Source: Alentia gelatinosa
Lineage: Eukaryota > Annelida > Polychaeta > Phyllodocida > Polynoidae
NCBI GenBank assembly: GCA_950022655.1
Contig: OX465587.1
Coordinates: forward strand, 34,041,716 to 34,105,715
Length of the DNA: 64,000 nt
Reading direction: 5' to 3'
Part shown: one piece after another, positions 29,593 to 40,950 of the stretch
Layout of the letters: every line of letters begins with the position of its first letter
How positions within the stretch are numbered: the first letter of the stretch is position 1
The notes under the pieces: generated by a model
Told to the model about the DNA's origin: nothing
The model's input: the letters and a program-made list of their open reading frames with translations, nothing else
Database searches by the model: none
Made by a program: the position numbers and the translations under genes

Positions 29593-30482
29593 CCTCCCTC
29601 CCTCCCTCCCTCCCTCCCTCCCTCCCTCCCTCCCTCCCTCCCTCCCTCCCTCCCTCCCTCCCTCCCTCCCTCCCTCCCTCCCTCCCTCCCTCCCTCCCTC
29701 CCTCCCTCCCTCCCTCCCTCCCTCCCTCCCTCCCTCCCTCCCTCCCTCCCTCCCTCCCTCCCTCCCTCCCTCCCTCCCTCCCTCCCTCCCTCCCTCCCTC
29801 CCTCCCTCCCTCCCTCCCTCCCTCCCTCCCTCCCTCCCTCCCTCCCTCCCTCCCTCCCTCCCTCCCTCCCTCCCTCCCTCCCTCCCTCCCTCCCTCCCTC
29901 CCTCCCTCCCTCCCTCCCTCCCTCCCTCCCTCCCTCCCTCCCTCCCTCCCTCCCTCCCTCCCTCCCTCCCTCCCTCCCTCCCTCCCTCCCTCCCTCCCTC
30001 CCTCCCTCCCTCCCTCCCTCCCTCCCTCCCTCCCTCCCTCCCTCCCTCCCTCCCTCCCTCCCTCCCTCCCTCCCTCCCTCCCTCCCTCCCTCCCTCCCTC
30101 CCTCCCTCCCTCCCTCCCTCCCTCCCTCCCTCCCTCCCTCCCTCCCTCCCTCCCTCCCTCCCTCCCTCCCTCCCTCCCTCCCTCCCTCCCTCCCTCCCTC
30201 CCTCCCTCCCTCCCTCCCTCCCTCCCTCCCTCCCTCCCTCCCTCCCTCCCTCCCTCCCTCCCTCCCTCCCTCCCTCCCTCCCTCCCTCCCTCCCTCCCTC
30301 CCTCCCTCCCTCCCTCCCTCCCTCCCTCCCTCCCTCCCTCCCTCCCTCCCTCCCTCCCTCCCTCCCTCCCTCCCTCCCTCCCTCCCTCCCTCCCTCCCTC
30401 CCTCCCTCCCTCCCTCCCTCCCTCCCTCCCTCCCTCCCTCCCTCCCTCCCTCCCTCCCTCCCTCCCTCCCTCCCTCCCTCCC
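29593..30482. repeat. Uninterrupted (CCCT)n microsatellite, about 222 units
   Basis: About 890 bp of the tetranucleotide CCCT without a visible interruption, in a wholly pyrimidine strand. It can form triplex or i-motif structures in principle. Because four bases shift frame each unit, every frame is open and encodes the same SLPP or GGRE repeats; these are not genes. Copy number from assembly may be inaccurate. Confidence 0.97.
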
Positions 30483-30869
30483 CCCATTCTCCATCCCGAT
30501 GCACCTGTATTCTTCTCTCCCCACCTTCATCCTCTCCCTTCACCCATCTGTCACTTTGTGCCTTCACTTTTCTCCTACAATTGCTCTTCTTTCTTTCCTA
30601 CCACAAACAAAAAAGGGTACAAGAAAGTAATTGAAGGTACTTGAATAAATATAGTAAAGAAAGAAGTGACTGAAATGGACTACAAGAGAGAAAGGCTTGT
30701 CCCTCAGAATCCCCTGGGACGTTAAACCACAAACAAACAAATCCTTTTTTCCTCTTCCTCCTCGATTTCTCTATCACGCCCTCCCTTTCCCTCTCTTCTT
30801 TCTACATCCCTTCTATATTCTTCTACCCTGTATCCTCTATTCTCTCCCGTTAATTAGCTGGTAGAATAT
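30483..30869. other. Unassigned sequence with a SINE-like tail
   Basis: CCCTGGGACGTTAAACCACA plus CAAA repeats at about 30711-30742 resembles the 3' tail of the SINE family or a relative. The rest is CT-rich and unassigned. Confidence 0.45.
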
Positions 30870-32800
30870 ACATTGGGTGGCCGACAATATAACAGGCAGT
30901 GGTAGGTGGCAGGCATACCTATGGTTATTGGATGGCAGGCTATGTAAAAGGCAGTGGTGGGTGGCAGGTATACTGATGGCTATTGGGTGGCAGGTTATGT
31001 AATATGCCATGGTGGGTAGCAGGCATACTGGTGGTGTTTGGTGGCAGGTATACTTGTGGTTATTGGATGTCAGACAATATGACAGGCAGTGGTTGGTGGC
31101 GGGAATACTGGTGGTTATTGGATGTCAGACAATATGACAGGCAGTGGTTGGTGGCGGGAATACTGGTGGTTATTGGATGTCAGACAATATGACAGGCAGT
31201 GGTTGGTGGCGGGAAAACTGGTGGTTATTGGATGTCAGACAATATGACAGGCAGTGGTTGGTGGCGGGAATACTGGTGGTTATTGGATGTCAGACAATAT
31301 GACAGGCAGTGGTTGGTGGCGGGAATACTGGTGGTTATTGGATGTCAGACAATATGACAGGCAGTGGTTGGTGGCGGGAATACTGGTGGTTATTGGATGT
31401 CAGACAATATGACAGGCAGTGGTTGGTGGCGGGAATACTGGTGGTTATTGGATGTCAGACAATATGACAGGCAGTGGTTGGTGGCGGGAATACTGGTGGT
31501 TATTTGATGTCAGACAATATGACAGGCAGTGGTTGGTGGCAGGTATACTTGTGGTTATTGGATGTCAGACAATATGACAGGCAGTGGTTGGTGGCGGGAA
31601 TACTGGTGGTTATTGGATGTCAGACAATATGACAGGCAGTGGTTGGTGGCGGAAATACTGGTGGTTATTGGATGTCAGACAATATGACAGGCAGTGGTTG
31701 GTGGCGGGAATACTGGTGGTTATTGGTGGTTATTGGATGTCAGACAATATGACAGGCAGTGGTTGGTGGCGGGAATACTGGTGGTTATTGGATGTCAGAC
31801 AATATGACAGGCAGTGGTTGGTGGCGGGAATACTGGTGGTTATTGGATGTCAGACAATATGACAGGCAGTGGTTGGTGGCGGGAATACTGGTGGTTATTG
31901 GATGTCAGACAATATGACAGGCAGTGGTTGGTGGCGGGAATACTGGTGGTTATTGGATGTCAGACAATATGACAGGCAGTGGTTGTTGGCGGGAATACTG
32001 GTGGTTATTGGATGTCAGACAATATGACAGGCAGTGGTTGGTGGCGGGAATACTGGTGGTTATTGGATGTCAGACAATATGACAGGCAGTGGTTGGTGGC
32101 AGGTATACTTGTGGTTATTGGATGTCAGACAATATGACAGGCAGTGGTTGGTGGCGGGAATACTGGTGGTTATTGGATGTCAGACAATATGACAGGCAGT
32201 GGTTGTTGGCGGGAATACTGGTGGTTATTGGATGTCAGACAATATGACAGGCAGTGGTTGGTGGCGGGAATACTGGTGGTTATTGGATGTCAGACAATAT
32301 GACAGGCAGTGGTTGGTGGTGGGAATACTGGTGGTTATTGGATGTCAGACAATATGACAGGCAGTGGTTGGTGGCGGGAATACTGGTGGTTATTGGATGT
32401 CAGACAATATGACAGGCAGTGGTTGGTGGCGGGAATACTGGTGGTTATTGGATGTCAGACAATATGACAGGCAGTGGTTGGTGGCGGGAATACTGGTGGT
32501 TATTGGATGTCAGACAATATGACAGGCAGTGGTTGGTGGCGGGAATACTGGTGGTTATTGGGTGGCAGGCTATACAACAGGCAGTGGTGGGTGGCAGGTG
32601 TGCCGCTAGTTATTGGGTGGTAAGAGACAGTGGACAGACATACTGATTGTTATTGGGTGGCAGGCTATGTAACAGGCAGTGGTGGGTGGCAGGTGTGCTG
32701 CTAGTTATTGGATGGTAGGAGACAGTGCAGACATACTGATTGTTCTTGGGTGGCAGGCCATGTAACAGGCAGTGGTGGGTGGCAGGAGACAGATGGAGAC
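30870..32800. repeat. 55-bp minisatellite, about 30 units
   Basis: Units of 55 bp (GGTTATTGGATGTCAGACAA, TATGACAGGCAGTGGTTGGT, GGCGGGAATACTGGT) are nearly identical from about 31060 to 32560. Both ends are more diverged and contain GGGTGGCAGGCTATGTAACA variants. One unit at about 31709-31730 has an 11-bp internal duplication. The pattern suggests recent homogenisation of the centre. Confidence 0.93.
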
Positions 32801-33180
32801 AGAGAAAAGTGCCGATGCTCCACTTCTCCCTCTCCCCACACCCTTGAACGACCCCGGCAGAGCGGGAATCCGCCCGAATCATGCGCCTCACCTCCCGACA
32901 AGGACGAGTCGTCGTAAACAACAGGCGCACAACTCAACGAGCCAAGATGGCCGCCGCTCCGCCGAATTACCCACACTGCTATAGGGCGCGCAATAAGAGG
33001 GCCTATAATAGGCCCGGTCTGAGGCGACTCAGGCTGGCCGCCTAAGGCAAGTTAACCCCGAGGTGCATTGTGGGACTGAGGGGGTCTGGTTAGGATCGTA
33101 GCGCCGCCTAGTGAGGCCGGGGAGAACTTGAGCGTACTGAGCATGCTGGGAACACTGATGAAGTCACGTGACTTGCCTCC
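32800..33180. promoter_or_regulatory. CpG-rich promoter-like region with YY1 site
   Basis: AAGATGGCCGCCGC at 32944-32957 is a strong YY1 match. TGCATTGTGGGACTGAGG (about 33064) and GAGCATGCTGGGA (about 33139) are typical CpG-promoter words, and CACGTGAC is at about 33166. No exon is recognised. Confidence 0.4.
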
Positions 33181-33679
33181 TTCATGGAGCTTGTTCTTGA
33201 ACTGCTGTAAGTGTAGGGTTAGAGTTGTACTGCTGGTGCTGGTTATAGAACACAGCCCTTGTAGTCCCGTTAACACATCTCCCCAATCAGTAAAGTATCC
33301 GGATATTTACAAGTTGGCCGTATATGGAAGAACGTTTATCTAATGAAACGCAATATAATATTGATAAAATCATTGCCTAATTAGATTATCCCGATGCCGA
33401 AGGCCACAGAAATAATCTGATTAACAAGTATTTTTGACGTACAGCTACAGACAGCCTGGTTTTGTATCATTAGGCATCTTATGGTGCATGAGAAAATTTC
33501 CCTTATTCGTTTTAACTTTACCCATGCCATGTTACCGATTTATAGATAACGTATTTAAATTTTCTGATTATACTGTCATATGAATTACATAGCATATGAA
33601 ATGTCAGTATGATTCTTGATGTGTAACCTACTGATATACAGACGTAACGTTATTTGAGCGCCTGAAGAAAAACGTATTA
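33181..33679. other. Unassigned sequence, small hairpin
   Basis: AGATTAT at about 33382 pairs with ATAATCT at about 33412 around GATGCCGAAGGCC, which may be a remnant of a hairpin repeat. No gene is recognised. Confidence 0.35.
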
Positions 33680-34900
33680 CATAAGCTCAAAGTCTATGTA
33701 ACCACTCTAACTTTTAGGCAGAGTATATAAGTGTGCGATACACGGTCAACAAACTCAAGGTCTATGTAACCACTCCAACCTGTAGACAAAGTATATGTGT
33801 GTGTGGTTCATGCTTAGCAAGCTTCAAGTCTATGTGACTACCGGTACTCTAACCTTTAGGCAGCGTATATGAGCATAGGGCCCACATTCAGCAAGGTCAA
33901 AGTCTATGTAACCACTCTAACTTTTAGGTCGTGTATATGAGCATGTGGCCCACATTCAGCAAGGTCAAAGTCTATGTAACCACTCTAACTTTTAGGCAGC
34001 ATATATGAGCGTGTGGCCCATGCCCAGCAAGCTCAAAGTCTATGTAACCACTCTAACTTTTAGGTCGTGTATATGAGCATGTGGCCCACATTCAGCAAGG
34101 TCAAAGTCTATGTAACCACTCTAACTTTTAGACAGCGTATATGAGCGTGTGGCCCATGCCCAGCAAGCTCAAAGTCTATGTAACCACTCTAACTTTTAGG
34201 TCGTGTATATGAGCATGTGGCCCACATTCAGCAAGGTCAAAGTCTATGTAACCACTCTAACTTTTAGACAGCGTATATGAGCGTGTGGCCCATGCTCAAC
34301 AAGCTCTATGTGATTAATCCAACCTTTAGACAGAGTATATAATCGTGTGGTACACGGTCAACAAACTCAAGGTCTATGTAACCACTCTGACCTGTAGACA
34401 AAGTATATAAGTGTGTGGCCCATGCTTAGCAAGCTTCAAGTCTATGTGACCACTCTAACCTTCAGGCAGCATATATGAGCGTGTTGCCCACGCTCAACAA
34501 GCTCAAAGTCTATGTAACCGCTCAAACTTTTAGGCAGCATACTTTAGCTTGTGGCCCACGCTCAACAAGCTCAAAGTCTATGTAACCGCTCAAATTTTAG
34601 GCAGCATACTTGAGCTTGTGGCTCACGCTCAACAAGCTTCAAGTCTATGTGACCATTCTAACCTTTCGACAGCGTATATGAGCGTGTGGCCCATGCTTAG
34701 CAAGCTCAAAGTCTATGTAACCACTCTAACTTTTAGACAGCATATTTGAGCGTGTGGCCCATGCTCAACAAGCTCCAAGTCTATGTGACCACTCTAACTT
34801 TTAGGCAGCATACTTGAGTGTGTGGCCCATGCTTAGCAAACTTTAAGTCAATGTAACCACTCTGACCTTTAGCCAAAGTAGATATATGTGAGCGTGTGGC
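33680..34900. repeat. 68-bp minisatellite, about 18 units
   Basis: Units of about 68 bp: AAAGTCTATGTAACCACTCT, AACTTTTAGGCAGCGTATAT, GAGCGTGTGGCCCATGCTCA and GCAAGCTC. Two subtypes (GTCGTGTATATGAGCATG and CAGCGTATATGAGCGTG) alternate around 33900-34290, giving a 136-bp higher-order period. Confidence 0.9.
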
Positions 34901-36230
34901 CCACACACAAGGGTATCCCGTTCTCCACAAGTCTTCTCGGCTGACCCTGAGACACGCATGCTCCTCACAGGACACTCACAGACTCCCGAGTTGATTGTTC
35001 TTCTTTTTGTTCATCTGATAGCGCAGTATATTAGCTTCGTACAAGAACAATGCATGGTAGGCCAAACAATCGTTTTTGTCCGTCTCGACTGACGTGTAAA
35101 GAACCGAGAATGTGCTGTGAGAGCCGCACGAGAGGTAGCGAGAAGTCACGAGAGGTCACGAGATGACGTCGGCGTCTTGTAACACACACACAGAGATTCT
35201 AGTACAGTCTGTTAGCGCCAGGGCCAGGGCGCACAGGCTCAAACTAAGACTGTAATAGGGTGCCATTTTGAGTCAGGGATTCCTGCCTCTGCTGGTAGTC
35301 AGCTACCTTGAGTACTTTGTCAGTAACCAGTGTGTTACTCTTCAAGCATAAGTCCTAGAGTAGCTTTTACCGGGCATGTACCAAATTAATCAGCTTAGAG
35401 AGGTATAATGATTCACCAGAGTTGTGGTATTCTCAGCCTTGAGTTGGTGCTAATATTAAAGCAGCCAATCATGAAATTCCTTTCTCCCATCATGCAGAGG
35501 CAACTGGCATATGGGAGCTGTTCTCTGTTAGACCCTTACAGACTGTAAGTCTTAGGCGGCGTGGTCTGTAAACAGACTAACACACACACCTCCCGGTTCG
35601 TCTGCCAATCAAAACTCTCTCCAAGGAGAATGCCTCAGAAGTATATGTAGGGCAATCATATTACATAACTGATATAACTAGGAGCAACAGTATATTCTTC
35701 ATTGATGAATGAGCATACAATTATATATGAATAACAGTTGAAAGGTTTGGGTTAAATTCAGAGTGGATAATTTTCTGTAACCCACTTGCACCCAGTCAAC
35801 TTGCCATTTCTGCAACTGCCTATCTTGGATACAAACATATCAAGCACCACTGGGCCTTGATATATTTTGGTCTTGAGTGATTGGTCAGTGTCAACTGGGC
35901 ATGCCTCTAAGACTCTGAGACACTGGCTCCCTGCTCTGTTCTCATTATCACAGTAAATAGCATACAGATAGGGAAGGGATAGTTTTCCGGAAGCAGCTGG
36001 AAGTTGCAAGCACGCTCTAAAAAATCACGTTTTCGACAGTATCTTTGTGAAATTTCACGCACACATATAGAGCCATTTCCATTGGCCGACGAAAACGACA
36101 CCGATAAATTGAATTCCTCTAAAATCTTTCAGTCAAATCGGTATCAAATAATCGAAAAGGGTGCAGTTTATGCCTTAATTCTCCTGTATTTTCTAAGCTT
36201 CAGTGAGCTATGATGAAAAGTGTAGCGCAC
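34901..36230. other. Unassigned sequence
   Basis: No defended exon or RNA. ACGAGAGGTAGCGAGAAGTC and ACGAGAGGTCACGAGATGAC near 35130-35165 form a tiny local repeat. Short frames at 35758-36213 lie on both strands and lack features. Confidence 0.4.
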
Positions 36231-36450
36231 CTGGGGCCCGTTTCATAATCGGGGATTGTACATGAAGACCCTTTTCCGTATGTCATACAAGGGTTATCGT
36301 TTAATAATATTATGTTGGCTAAGACAGTATTAGCCGTCCAAAAGGTCGTCTACAAGTGTTGAATAAAGTTGACCTTCATAATGCCAGGGTTTCTATGGCA
36401 TACAGAAAAGGGTATACATGTATAGTCCTAAATTATTAAACAGGCCCCTG
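36231..36450. mobile_element. MITE with GGGGCCCGTTTCATAAT ends (best copy)
   Basis: 220 bp. CTGGGGCCCGTTTCATAATC, then ACATGAAGACCCTTTTCCGT, is inverted at the right as ACAGAAAAGGGTATACATGT, then AATTATTAAACAGGCCCCTG, giving ends of about 50 bp. Relatives are at 3083-3262, 7610-7645 and 40951-41247. Non-coding; transposase family unknown. Confidence 0.8.
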
Positions 36451-36698
36451 AAGTTGTCTGGTTTCACTGATCTTTCTATTGCAAAGTCGAATTAACACAC
36501 CTGCGCCTGTAAGTCACAGCTATATTCAGGTCTAAAGTGGAATTCACAAGGTGGGATTCATGTACCTCCTGGGTTCAACATTTCGTGAGATTCTTTTTCC
36601 TTTTTAGGGGTAAATGTTGCCAACACTTGCAGGGGGAAAACATGTCTCAAGGAAATGGAACCCTACAATTTAAACGAAGAGATTATGTTCGTGTACAG
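36451..36698. other. Unassigned sequence with a stray MITE end
   Basis: ATTCACAAGGTGGGATTCAT and GTACCTCC at about 36541-36568 resemble the end of the element that starts at 36699. No gene is recognised. Confidence 0.35.
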
Positions 36699-37161
36699 AA
36701 TCACACGGAGAGACTCATGTACCTCCATCAGGATTTGTCTGAGATTATTTACTTGTACATAATCTCCTCGTGTGACATCCCCAGGTCTCAATTCCTTGAG
36801 ACGGAGGTGGAGAAGGGAAAATCGTCGGCGTCAATTTCTCCTGCCAAGGTACATAGTCGCAAACAATTTAAACATGTTTAAAATTGTCGGGGCATTGTGG
36901 TGAGACTGGCGTACCTCCAGCTGGTAATAAGGATCCCCTAGTCTCAGTGGTATGCATTTTCAGGGGTTCACATGGGAAGAGGCGCTGTACCCAATGAAAG
37001 GGAGATTGTCTGAGACTATGTAGCGGGTGTGTCCTTCCGTGTGAATCAAATCAAATTATCAATTTATAATTATTCTGGGAGATTATGGGACACAGGGAAA
37101 ATTATCGGAAAAAATGGGTAAGGTGCACCAGTCTCAGGTTCATGAGTCTCTCCGTGTGAAT
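36699..37161. mobile_element. MITE with ATTCACACGGAGAGACTCATG ends
   Basis: A 463-bp segment bounded by AATCACACGGAGAGACTCAT at the left and, inverted, ATGAGTCTCTCCGTGTGAAT at the right. Inside is a small hairpin (GAGATTATTTACTTGTACAT, then AATCTC). Non-coding. A 114-codon frame spanning its left part is not gene-like. Confidence 0.65.
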
Positions 37162-37539
37162 GCCGCTTTGTCTACGAAACACCTCCCTGGTTCACGGTGA
37201 GCTCTGTCTCAGACAATCTATTAAAAACAAAGTCAGTGTGGTCTAATTGACGACGTCACCATTAAGATGATGTTGCTGGTAAACAGGAGTCGGACTGTGA
37301 GGTATTGTATAGAGCAGACTTCCATTCACTGAGGCGAGAATCAGCTTTTGTAACGGAGACAGACGCTGACTGAAAAGTCGTCTGCTTCACTTTCACTGAG
37401 AGACGCGTGACCTTTAGTTTCGTATCTGTGGTTCATTAAGCCATCACGCACATAAATAGCGTCCCGAGAACATTAACGATCAGTGAAAATCCACTAGTGA
37501 CACCTGGTGGAAATTACGGGAACTGACGGACGCCCGCCG
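37162..37539. other. Unassigned sequence
   Basis: No recognisable gene or repeat. Confidence 0.4.
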
Positions 37540-37930
37540 TTTCTTTTTTTCATCCTAGCGTCACCTGATGTGACGTCATAGGCGTCACGTGCTCCACCAA
37601 ACCTGCGCTTTTCTCCCAGCTTAGTACTTCCGCTCCACCCGCTAGAGGACGCTTTCATCTAATGGCCGGCGTTGTAACTGGTCCGAGGTGGCGCTGTGAT
37701 GTTTTGGTTCTCATTTCCGGCTCACAACACACACAGAGCGCGAGGGATGCCGGGAGAAAACGCCGGTTGTCGTGTCGCCGTGTTAATGGCGAGCCCGATG
37801 TAAGGAGCGCGCTGATTGGTCAGGGTCACACAGGCGGACGCTGGGGTGTTTTTTTTGGGACGTCACGATTCTGAGTTCACGTGAGTGCCGCGTGAGGTCG
37901 CGGTGATCGCTGAGTTGCCTTTTAAGGTCG
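37540..37930. promoter_or_regulatory. CpG-island promoter-like region with CRE, E-box and NF-Y sites
   Basis: TGACGTCA at 37571-37578, CACGTG at 37586-37591, CTGATTGGTCAG at 37812-37823 (NF-Y, inverted CCAAT), CATTTCCGGC near 37711, and high CpG density. One of the better promoter candidates in the window. The associated exon is not visible. Confidence 0.45.
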
Positions 37931-38069
37931 AGCAGGCAAGAGAGTTCAAACCTGAACCATAGTTTTTAAGAGGATTGCAAAGGAGTAGGCTGATATACCC
38001 TTTTTGTAAGAATCTATTTCATACCAGGGGTGCTCGGAGCAGTCTGTTTGACAGGTTCAAGGAATTCAA

Positions 38070-38305
38070 GTTCACTCCGGTATCTTTCTTCATAGGCTTA
38101 ACGTTAGGAACTCATACTCCACGGCCGTGAATTCCGTGTACTCAGTACTCAATGGCTAATTGGGTGAGTTATTTTATTGATTAATAATGATATACGGGGG
38201 GAGATGAATCGCAACAAACTCGATGAAAATAACTTGGTCTGCACTCTATCTCGTTTGACTGACTCGGTAGAGTACAGGCTAAGTCATTCTCATCTCGTGA
38301 GTTCC
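38070..38305 (+). repeat. Hairpin repeat, decayed parts A and B (copy 8)
   Basis: Part A words TTCATAGGCTTAACGTTAGG, AACTCATACTCCACGGCCGT and an end GGGGGGAGATGAAT match 52045-52186. Part B words AACTCGATGAAAATAACTTG, GTCTGCACTC and TCGTTTGACT match the left arm of 52188-52334; the right arm is largely lost. Confidence 0.6.
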
Positions 38306-38307
38306 TC

Positions 38308-38743
38308 TAAAGCCCTTTGCCCATCTACCGATTCAGGATTGAACGATTAGTTCCAAAATCGTATGGGAGTCTGTCAACTTGTCACGGACAAATTATGTAA
38401 CCTTTCGATTGATCGGCCGCCATCGAGGAGTGGGGGTGGTGGGTATTAGTCCTAAGCAAAGCAGTCTACAATTACTGACAGATATAGAATTATATACCCC
38501 AGTGAATAGATTTATCAACATGTTGATAAACTTTTGGAACATAGAAACCACAACTTGTTGGCGACAAAAGGACATCTGAAGGAGGTGGTTCACTAATCGG
38601 TGGCTCACCCTTGCCTAGCTGTCTTAGATCTACCGACTACGGCCGACTCCGTTAGGATACCTTGGCTGAGACAAATTACCGTCCGTTTGTCGCCGACAAA
38701 GGTACATAAATGTTCCGAAATCGGTAGATGGGCATTAGGCTTT
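38308..38743. mobile_element. MITE with TAAAGCCYNATGCCCATCTACC ends (copy 1, with insertion)
   Basis: Inverted ends of about 25 bp (AAAGCCCTTTGCCCATCTAC and GTAGATGGGCATTAGGCTTT), each bordered by TA, which suits a TA target. Compared with the two other copies, an extra segment of about 140 bp lies at about 38462-38600, containing TCAACATGTTGATAAAC. Confidence 0.8.
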
Positions 38744-38849
38744 AAACGTCTGTCTGTCGACTGCATGTCAGTATCCGATTATTGGGGGGTGTATTGTATG
38801 CACTGTTTCTTCTATATTCTCCAGATACACATCAATTTAGTTTTCTCAT

Positions 38850-39161
38850 TAAAGCCTGATGCCCATCTACCGATTCAGGGTTGAGCGATTAGTTTCCAAA
38901 TGGTATAGGAGTCGGTGAACTTGTCACAGGCAAATTATGTAACCCTTCTCTCGACCGGCAGACATTGAGGAGATGGGGTGGTGGATATTAGTCCTAAGCA
39001 AATCGGTCTACTAATCGTTGGCTAACCCTTGCCTAGCTGTCCTACATCTACCGACTACGGCCGACTCCGTTAGGATGCCTTCGGTGAGCCAAGTTACCGT
39101 CCGTTTGTCGCCGACAAAGGTACATGAATGTTCCGAAATCGGTAGATGGGCATTGGGCTTA
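38850..39161. mobile_element. MITE with TAAAGCCYNATGCCCATCTACC ends (copy 2)
   Basis: 312 bp, collinear with the first copy without its insertion. Shared interior words include GGTGGATATTAGTCCTAAGC, CGACTACGGCCGACTCCG and CGTCCGTTTGTCGCCGACAA. Non-coding. Confidence 0.85.
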
Positions 39162-39636
39162 AGATCTTGAGGATCACCGACGAAATCAAAGCGAGTTGAT
39201 TCTGTCAGTCTGTAAGAAAACAGTCGGTGGTGGCCTTATTACATTATGAATACAAGATTAATCTGTGAGCATTTCTCTGCATGTCTCGATTCTATTCACC
39301 GATTTGGCGTCAGAATACTATAAAATCTATCAGTCGTTCCCGACTGCAGATCGGTGCCGAATAATCGACCAATGGAAAATAGCCTGATGTGGGATTTCCA
39401 CCTGCCGACGAATCGGACACCGATTATTTGCCTACTGTATCAAAGTTGGCGGGTGGGTCTCCTTGAGAATTTATCCCTGCCCATAATCGGTGAACCCCAA
39501 AGTACACATTCCATTTCCACCTGACGACTGATTATTACCGATTATTGGCTATAGACCAGTTTTCGTCTACCATCGTTTATTTATATCTGGAGACATTTCG
39601 TCAGTGAGAAAAGAGTCGCCATGCGGTGCCATATTA
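39162..39636. other. Unassigned sequence, faint MITE traces
   Basis: Words such as CACCGATTATTTGCC and GATTATTACCGATTATTGGC resemble interior words of the preceding MITEs, but no ends are clear. No gene. Confidence 0.35.
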
Positions 39637-39837
39637 TAGGAGAAACCAACAGTTGGAGTACAACGATTTGACCAAAACGAGATGATTTCTGTATTCATCT
39701 CACCCCTGTACACACTAAAAGAATAGATGACACAGGATACAGACCATGGAGAACAGACTGCAATACTCATAGGGGCATGGAGAACAATTTCCCAATGATA
39801 AGTGTATTGGAAAAAGAAATACCAGGAGTGAGATAAT
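39637..39837 (-). repeat. Hairpin repeat, part-B remnant and part A, inverted (copy 9)
   Basis: The part-B remnant (GAGAAACCAACAGTTGGAGT, GACCAAAACGAG) lacks most of the hairpin. Part A (39692-39837) runs from TTCATCTCACCCCTG to CCAGGAGTGAGATAAT with GACCATGGAGAACAGACTGC and ATAGGGGCATGGAGAAC, as in copy 6. Confidence 0.7.
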
Positions 39838-40195
39838 ATGTAATACATGAGACAGAAATCGTTGACCTATATCTCCATTTCACTTGAAGATTATTTTGAC
39901 AAAAAGATGCAAATAGTTAGTCAGTGTTTCTGCACGGAAAAGGCTTCAAGCTCAAATCAGGGCAATCAGTGGCGGAATGAGATGCCGACGAGGGGTATGA
40001 CTAATTAGTGTTGACTCTTTTTGTAATTTATTCATTGAAAGTGAAGTAAGGGGTAGGATAAATGTAAGGTTTACTGTATTATTTCTCAGCTTTTCTCAAA
40101 TAACCCTTTTTTCACCGCATTGATAAATGTTCCCTCTGATAGTCATTGGACCTGTGGTGTATCTTGTGATAGAATTTAAGGAACAATTTAAGAAA
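39838..40195. other. Unassigned sequence with one part-A end
   Basis: AAGGGGTAGGATAAATG at about 40048-40064 is an isolated end of the TTTATCC-type part A. No gene is recognised. Confidence 0.35.
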
Positions 40196-40520
40196 CATCA
40201 GCCCTACATTCCAAAACTCTCCAGATTTCCATAGTCGCAGGTGTCAGATTGTTTTGATAAGATATTGCTGTAAATACACAACACCTTGAATCACAAAGTG
40301 CCATAGTAGCAGGCGTCAGTTTATTTCACTGAAATGTCTGCGTAAATAAACAACACCTTCATTAACACCACACAAAGTGCCATGGTAACAGGCATCTGTT
40401 TATTTCACTGGAATATCTGTGTAAATACACAACACCTTGATTCACACTGCCATGGTAACAGGCGTAAGTTTATTTCTCTGGAATGGTGGTTAAATACACA
40501 AGGCCTTGAATTTTACCACG
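40196..40520. repeat. About 70-bp repeat, four degenerate units
   Basis: Units combine GTTTATTTCACTGGAATATC, GTGTAAATACACAACACCTT and GCCATGGTAACAGGCGT. GCCATGGTAACAGGC resembles an RFX X-box, present in two to four units. Confidence 0.7.
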
Positions 40521-40950
40521 CCGGGGGGCACGCTAACGCCCTTCTAATTGCTTATCAAAGTTTCATATTAAATTGAAAAGTCCCAAATTGAAAAATGAGT
40601 TTTTCAGGTAAAAACATGGGAACGCGAGACATGCCTGATGTGGGGGTGGTGTGCAGAAAGAAGCGAGAAGGCCGCCATGTTGGGGGCGTGGTCTAACACG
40701 GAGAGCCCCTAGTGGGCGTGCCAGGCCGCCCTCTGCCGGTGTTTACATTTTAACTAATTAACTGCCTGTTTGCAGGGCGCGCTCCCTGTTTACACTTTAA
40801 CAAATTGATGATGGCCTCTTTGCCGCCTCGTTTCTATTTAAACACGTCCCCCACCACACCGTCTGTCCCAGTGCGCCCCCCCCCCCCCCCCCCACCCACC
40901 CCCACCGATGAAAGAGTGTTCACCAAACAGTGACCCCCTGAATCAACCTA
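40521..40950. other. CpG-moderate stretch with poly-C tract
   Basis: GCCGCCATGTTGGGGGCG at about 40671-40688 is YY1-like, and a poly-C run sits at about 40876-40893. GGGCGTGCC words are near 40715. Possible weak promoter region; no exon seen. Confidence 0.3.

Noticed and set aside
29413..30644. Overlapping frames of 300-400 codons on both strands
   Set aside because: They encode only SLPP or GGRE repeats produced by the CCCT microsatellite; every frame is open by construction.
30870..32800. Possible CRISPR array because of regular near-identical repeats
   Set aside because: There are no variable spacers; whole 55-bp units are repeated, and the context is eukaryotic.
37662..37874. 70-codon frame within the CpG region as a first exon
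   Set aside because: No splice context, conserved domain or continuation is visible; composition alone explains the open frame.
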